Positions 33,876 to 37,777 of a DNA stretch of 37,777 nucleotides are shown one piece after another. The stretch's first letter is position 1, and each line of letters opens with the position of its first letter. The stretch spans positions 1 through 37,777 of the forward strand of contig JAFLTX010000014.1 of NCBI GenBank assembly GCA_022509145.1. Direction: 5' to 3'. Origin of the DNA: Muribaculaceae bacterium (GTDB lineage Bacteria > Bacteroidota > Bacteroidia > Bacteroidales > Muribaculaceae). A model generated the notes under the pieces. The model saw only the letters and a program-made list of their open reading frames with translations, ran no database searches and was not told where the DNA came from. The translations under genes and the position numbers were made by a program.

Positions 33876-35579
33876 TTAGAGAACTACCTTTGTAGCTTTA
33901 CCGTTAACAACCTTAACGAAGATACCTCTTTCAGGATTGTTTACTCTTACGCCATTGAGGTTGTAGTATACAGCTTCGCCGTCTTCTTCAACTACTACGT
34001 TCTTAACGGCTGCCAAAGCAGATACGGTTACGTTCTTAACTTCCCAAGTTGAAGCGTTGGTGTCGTTGCTGCTGTATTGGAAACCGATTTGCATCTTCTT
34101 CCCTGCGTAAGCAGCGAGGTCAACTGTAGAAGTTACGAAATTCCAGTCTGCACCTGCGGGCCATACAGATACTTCTGCATTTTCCCATGAGCCGTTCTCT
34201 TCGCGGAGCACTACGTTGATGCAGTCTTCACGATTGTCTTGGCGCAGGTAGTTGAGAGCCTGTTCGAATCTGAGTGAAGGAGCTTCAGCTTCAGTAAGGT
34301 CGATTACCGGTGAGATCAGGTAAGATTCAGCTGCGTAAGCCTGCTGGTTGTAAGCGCTTGCCTTGGCGCAGTTGTAAGCGGCATCCCAAATCCATACGTA
34401 AGTGAGATCTGCGGGCAGAGTTACGTTGTCGATTGTCCAGTCGTCAAGAGTTGTAGTCAGGCCTTGGAAGATAACTTCAGTTGTAGGAGCGCTCGGAACG
34501 TCGCCGCTGCCTTCGCCAGTAGTGATCTTGAGGGCTGAGAAGCGCCATGAACCGCTTGTAGAGATGGTGAGGGCGTTGGTTGAGCCGTTCCAGACTGCGT
34601 TGTTTTCAGAAGTCATCGTGCCGTTGTTCGGAGTCAGAACCACGCCGCTGCCGATGTTGGAGCCGGTGAATTCGATCTTGGTCATGTTTACTCCTTCCGG
34701 AGCTGTGATGGTGAAGGATGAACCTACATAGATGCGAACTGTTGCCTGCTGAGTTGCAGCTGTCGACATGCTGTAGTAGTAAGCCGGTTTGGTTGTGCCG
34801 GTGGTTGTGAAGGTGAGGTTGAAGTCACCGAGTTCGAATGATTCGAGCGGTTGGTAGCGGGCGGCCTGACCGTTGCTGCTACCTTCGGCGGGAGTCTCGG
34901 CATTGTAAGTACCCTGGATGTTCTGGGCATCGTTTACGTTGAGTTCGAAAACTTCTACGTCGCCATTGTCGTCGCCATTGTCGTCGCCGTTGTCATCACC
35001 GTTGTCATCACCGTTGTCGTCACCGTTGTCATCACCGTTGTCGTCGCCACCGGGAGTGGTGCTGCCACCTTCTGTATTCCATGTGATGCTCACTTCAGCA
35101 AGATAGAGAGCGGCGTTGTTGGAACGAAGACCGATGTAAGCATATTCTGCTTCGAAATCATAGGTGAAAACTGTCTCAGGATTACCATCATAATTGAAGG
35201 TTGTCACGAGGTTTGCATCTGCTGCAAAGAGTTCAGAAATTGCAGTATAAGCTGTGTTGGAAGCGTATACGTTTACCGCGCGAGGGGTTGTGGTGTTGCT
35301 GACAAACTTCAGAGAAACAGAAGCTACAGTTCCAGCTGATTTGGTTACAATGATACCTTCATTGCTGTTGCTGGTGCGGAGCTGAATCGAGTTGTTGCTG
35401 CCTGCGCAGAAAAGCGAGTATTCTGCACCTGAATTACCGGTGTAGGTAAACGCAGTGTAAGAGCTCAGCTTCTCGTTGCCGATTACTGTGGCATTGTCGA
35501 GAACGTCTGTCACTGCCTCGGCATTAGCTGCAAAGCCAACAGTCATCACTGTTGCCAGAGAAAGTAGAAATTTTTTCAT
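33876..35579 (-). CDS. Secreted multidomain protein with DDNG repeat linker and sorting tail
   Basis: The 567-residue protein has a signal peptide (cleavage near residue 20, ANA-EA). Residues 22-168 form a beta domain. A linker of exactly seven DDNG units lies at 179-206. A second beta domain (about 210-355) and a third resembling choice-of-anchor/carbohydrate-binding jelly-roll modules (LDDWTIDNVTLP through VKNVTVSAL, 375-530) follow. The tail EAVYYNLNGVRVNNPERGIFVKVVNGKATKVVL (about 534-567) resembles a type IX secretion sorting domain, so surface or secreted location is likely. No catalytic motif is seen. It has its own promoter and terminator. The DDNG linker could bind calcium. Function unknown. 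Confidence 0.85.
   Translation of the reverse strand: MKKFLLSLATVMTVGFAANAEAVTDVLDNATVIGNEKLSSYTAFTYTGNSGAEYSLFCAGSNNSIQLRTSNSNEGIIVTKSAGTVASVSLKFVSNTTTPRAVNVYASNTAYTAISELFAADANLVTTFNYDGNPETVFTYDFEAEYAYIGLRSNNAALYLAEVSITWNTEGGSTTPGGDDNGDDNGDDNGDDNGDDNGDDNGDDNGDVEVFELNVNDAQNIQGTYNAETPAEGSSNGQAARYQPLESFELGDFNLTFTTTGTTKPAYYYSMSTAATQQATVRIYVGSSFTITAPEGVNMTKIEFTGSNIGSGVVLTPNNGTMTSENNAVWNGSTNALTISTSGSWRFSALKITTGEGSGDVPSAPTTEVIFQGLTTTLDDWTIDNVTLPADLTYVWIWDAAYNCAKASAYNQQAYAAESYLISPVIDLTEAEAPSLRFEQALNYLRQDNREDCINVVLREENGSWENAEVSVWPAGADWNFVTSTVDLAAYAGKKMQIGFQYSSNDTNASTWEVKNVTVSALAAVKNVVVEEDGEAVYYNLNGVRVNNPERGIFVKVVNGKATKVVL
34962..35045 (-). repeat. Seven 12-bp tandem repeats encoding DDNG
   Basis: Seven in-frame copies of a 12-base unit encode DDNG each time; copies differ mainly at third codon positions. 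Changes in copy number would keep the reading frame, so linker length can vary between strains. Confidence 0.9.
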
Positions 35580-35626
35580 TTTAAATGTTTTAAATAATTA
35601 AAGATTTTGGTTGGTTTTTCTGTCTG

Positions 35627-35657
35627 CAAAATTAATCATTTTTATTATTTTGGCAAA
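35627..35657 (-). promoter_or_regulatory. Promoter of the secreted repeat protein
   Basis: On the minus strand TTTG (35657-35654) and TAATTTTG (35634-35627) are 19 bases apart, a full match to the Bacteroidota promoter, with an AT-rich leader of about 40 bases. Confidence 0.8.
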
Positions 35658-35744
35658 AATAAATTAATTTTTAACATTTTGCCTTCACAGCCCTGCTGAT
35701 AAAGTGCTGAATTTCTTTCAAGTCGCTGACTGTGCACCCATAAG

Positions 35745-35789
35745 CGTTGTCGGCTGCACATTCGGGCAGCCTGTCCCGTTCCCGCAACG
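35745..35789. other. Nested inverted repeats beside the tsf terminator
   Basis: CGTTG (35745-35749) pairs with CAACG (35785-35789) and encloses GGCTGC (35752-35757) with GCAGCC (35766-35771). It could be part of a structured RNA 3' end or a back-up terminator. I know no RNA family with this shape. Confidence 0.35.
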
Positions 35790-35829
35790 AAAAAAGGGAC
35801 TTCACCATTCGGCGCAGCCCCTTTTCTTA
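35790..35829 (-). terminator. Terminator of rpsB-tsf
   Basis: On the minus strand AAAAGGGGCT and AGTCCCTTTT form a 10-bp stem with one G-T pair, and the loop contains a further stem (CGCC with GGTG). A T6 run follows. It lies about 20 bases after the tsf stop codon. Confidence 0.85.
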
Positions 35830-35845
35830 CTTTTTAATTCCGCTA

Positions 35846-36838
35846 TCAGTCGGCGTTGAGGTTTACTCTTCTGAATTCAGTTACAGCCAGACCGTTCTTT
35901 ACAGTGTTGAGATACTGCTCGATGGTCATGCTGCCGTCGCGATGGTATTCCTGCTCCATAAGGCAATTCTCCTTATAGAACTTGTTGAGCCTACCCTTCA
36001 CGATGTTGTCAATCATAGCCTGGGGCAGATTGGCAGCCTTCTCTTCAGAAGTCTTCTTGATGATTTCGCGAGCCTTTTCAGCCTCTTCTTCTGTGAGCCA
36101 ACCTTTGGTGATGTTGGAGTTGATATGGTCTTCGCTGTCTACCAAGTTCGGGTTGATGCCGGCTTTCTTGAGAGCTGCCTCCACGGCTTTTCTCACCTGC
36201 TCTTCCTTAGTCTTCTCAACGGCAACTGCGATCTCTGAATCGATCACCTTCTGGTCTACGCGGTCGCGGCTTACGGATACCGGGTTCATGGCAGCCACCT
36301 GCATGGCCACTTCCTTGCCGGGATAGCCGTCTACACCTTCGTCGCTGAGGCCTACGATTGTAGCCAGCTTGTTGCCGAGGTGCTCGTAGCAAGCTACGGT
36401 GGGAGCCTCTACATATTCGTATGCGCCGAGCTCCATCTTTTCGCCAGTCTTGCCGATCTCGTCTGTGATGCTCTCCTCTACCGTGCGGTCGCCCAGCTTG
36501 AGGGCCTTCACTTCGTCAAGGCTCTTGGCGCCGGCCTCTACGGCTGCGTCAAGGATTCTCTTGGTGAGATTGCGGAAAGATTCGTTCTTTGCCACGAAGT
36601 CGGTCTCGCATTTGAGAGCTACCACGGCGGCGAAGCCCGGCTTGCTGCCGGCCAGAACGCAACCTTCGGCGGCCTCGCGGTCTTCACGCTTGGCGGCCAC
36701 GGCCTGCCCTTTCTTGCGGATTATCTCTATGGCTGCCTCGATGTCGCCGCCGGTCTCGGCAAGCGCATTCTTGCAGTCCATCATACCGGCACCCGTCATG
36801 GTGCGCAGTTTTTTGATATCTTCAATAGATACTGCCAT
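35846..36838 (-). CDS. tsf: Elongation factor Ts
   Basis: The nucleotide-exchange factor for EF-Tu. The 330-residue protein starts with the UBA-like N-domain (SIEDIKKLRTMTGAGMMDCKNAL), whose TMTGAGMMDCK motif (14-24) binds EF-Tu; the core domain includes KCETDFVAKNESF. The C-terminal half carries the second subdomain and coiled-coil (KAREIIKKTSEEKAANLP), ending MTIEQYLNTVKNGLAVTEFRRVNLNAD. Length is within the Bacteroidota range. It follows rpsB by 34 bases, the conserved operon. Confidence 0.98.
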   Translation of the reverse strand: MAVSIEDIKKLRTMTGAGMMDCKNALAETGGDIEAAIEIIRKKGQAVAAKREDREAAEGCVLAGSKPGFAAVVALKCETDFVAKNESFRNLTKRILDAAVEAGAKSLDEVKALKLGDRTVEESITDEIGKTGEKMELGAYEYVEAPTVACYEHLGNKLATIVGLSDEGVDGYPGKEVAMQVAAMNPVSVSRDRVDQKVIDSEIAVAVEKTKEEQVRKAVEAALKKAGINPNLVDSEDHINSNITKGWLTEEEAEKAREIIKKTSEEKAANLPQAMIDNIVKGRLNKFYKENCLMEQEYHRDGSMTIEQYLNTVKNGLAVTEFRRVNLNAD

Positions 36839-36872
36839 CTTGTTTCTTTATGCTTTTTCTGGTTTTACGTTT

Positions 36873-37777
36873 TTATTCTGCCTTGGCCTCTGCAGCTTCG
36901 TCAGCTTTCTGCTCCTTCTCGTTTTCGGCCTTAGCCTCGGGAGTGGGAACGTCGATCTTATCCTCTGCATAAGCAGCCTTATAGTCGGCTACGGCTTCTT
37001 CGCGTGCCTCTTCAGCCGAGATGGGCTCGCCGGGAGTGTGCTCAGTGTTGGGATCGGCAGCTTCTGCCTTCGGGGCAGCGGCTGCATCGGCTTCAGCCTT
37101 GCGGGTGCGGCGGCGCTTCGGGGCCGGAGCATCCGGAGCCACTTCCTTATCCTTGTCGTCGTCTACCTTCTCCATCTTCCTTTCGATCACACCTTCCTTG
37201 ATGGCCTCGCAAACGGTGTCGAGGATGATGGCGATGCTGTTGGCGGCGTCATCGTTGGCCGGGATCACGTAGTCGATGTTTTCGGGATTCGAGTTGGTGT
37301 CGACCATTGCGAATACGGGGATACCGAGACGGTTTGCTTCAGCTACGGCGATGTGCTCCTTGATAACGTCGATCACGAAAAGAGCTGCCGGAAGCTTCGA
37401 GAGGTCGGCGATTGAGCCGAGGTTCTTCTCGAGCTTGGCCCTCTGGCGGGTGATCTGAAGTTTTTCACGCTTCGAGAGGTTGTCGAACGTACCGTCTTTC
37501 GACATCTTGTCGATCGACGACATCTTCTTCACTGCCTTGCGGATGGTGGGGAAGTTGGTGAGCATGCCGCCCGGCCAGCGTTCGATCACGTAAGGCATGC
37601 CGATCTCAGTGGCGCGGTCGCGCACTGCGTCCTTGGCCTGCTTCTTGGTGGCTACGAAGAGAATCTTTCTGCCGCTCTTGGCGATGTTCTTAAGAGCCTT
37701 TGCTGCCTGGTCGAGCTTCTCCACTGTCTTATTGAGGTCGATGATATGGATACCGTTGCGCTCCATGAAGATATAAG
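36873..37777 (-). CDS. rpsB: 30S ribosomal protein S2, N-terminus cut by the window edge
   Basis: The visible part begins within the conserved YIFMERNGIHIIDLNKTVE segment; about 30 N-terminal residues lie beyond the window. The core is typical (LFVATKKQAKDAVRDRA, WPGGMLTNFPTIRK, LPAALFVIDVIKEHIAVAEANRLGIPVFAMVDTNSNPENIDYVIPANDDA). After residue about 206 of the visible part comes an extension of about 90 residues, first basic (PAPKRRRTRKAE) then acidic and Ala/Glu/Lys-rich, which is absent from E. coli S2. Operon with tsf. Confidence 0.97.
   Translation of the reverse strand, partial: YIFMERNGIHIIDLNKTVEKLDQAAKALKNIAKSGRKILFVATKKQAKDAVRDRATEIGMPYVIERWPGGMLTNFPTIRKAVKKMSSIDKMSKDGTFDNLSKREKLQITRQRAKLEKNLGSIADLSKLPAALFVIDVIKEHIAVAEANRLGIPVFAMVDTNSNPENIDYVIPANDDAANSIAIILDTVCEAIKEGVIERKMEKVDDDKDKEVAPDAPAPKRRRTRKAEADAAAAPKAEAADPNTEHTPGEPISAEEAREEAVADYKAAYAEDKIDVPTPEAKAENEKEQKADEAAEAKAE

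Noticed and set aside
34962..35045. CRISPR array
   Set aside because: The regular spacing is a 12-bp coding tandem repeat with no unique spacers; it encodes DDNG.
35700..35790. A tRNA or known small RNA gene
   Set aside because: Inverted repeats are present, but there is no cloverleaf, T-loop sequence or known RNA pattern.

Overview
The window looks like a chromosome segment of a gut Bacteroidales bacterium, most likely of the Muribaculaceae type. The evidence is a SusC/SusD polysaccharide-utilisation locus with a hybrid two-component sensor, Bacteroidota-type promoters (TTTG, 19-20 bases, then TAnnTTTG) before several genes, two proteins ending in type IX secretion-like sorting domains, and a rimP-nusA-infB block. 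The genus is inferred from protein style only.

Region 1 (1-3730) is AT-rich and accessory. It holds a small orphan ORF, an exported protein of unknown function, the C-terminal remnant of an SMC/ABC-like ATPase, an intact metallo-beta-lactamase-fold hydrolase, and an intergenic stretch with a perfect 15-bp inverted repeat and a direct repeat.

Region 2 (3731-19590) is a complete fructan-utilisation locus. On the minus strand are a fructokinase, a fucose-permease-like sugar transporter, a periplasmic GH32 fructanase and a hybrid two-component system (periplasmic sugar-binding, kinase, receiver and AraC domains). Diverging from the sensor on the plus strand are SusC, SusD, a surface glycan-binding lipoprotein and a LamG/GH32-like enzyme with a C-terminal sorting domain. 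The inferred flow is: fructan is bound and cut at the surface, imported by SusC/D, trimmed to fructose in the periplasm, moved across the inner membrane and phosphorylated, while periplasmic fructose activates the sensor. The surface enzyme has Glu where GH32 enzymes have the nucleophilic Asp.

Region 3 (19591-24950) is again more AT-rich. It has a RelB/YafQ-like toxin-antitoxin pair with its own promoter and palindromes, three proteins of unknown function, a NimA-like flavin protein and a membrane acyltransferase.

Region 4 (24955-37777) is housekeeping: prephenate dehydratase, aminotransferase and DAHP synthase/chorismate mutase on the plus strand, converging at a bidirectional terminator on infB, nusA and rimP. 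The rimP leader holds a terminator-like hairpin. Then follow folK, a secreted repeat-linker protein, tsf and a 5'-incomplete rpsB, all on the minus strand.
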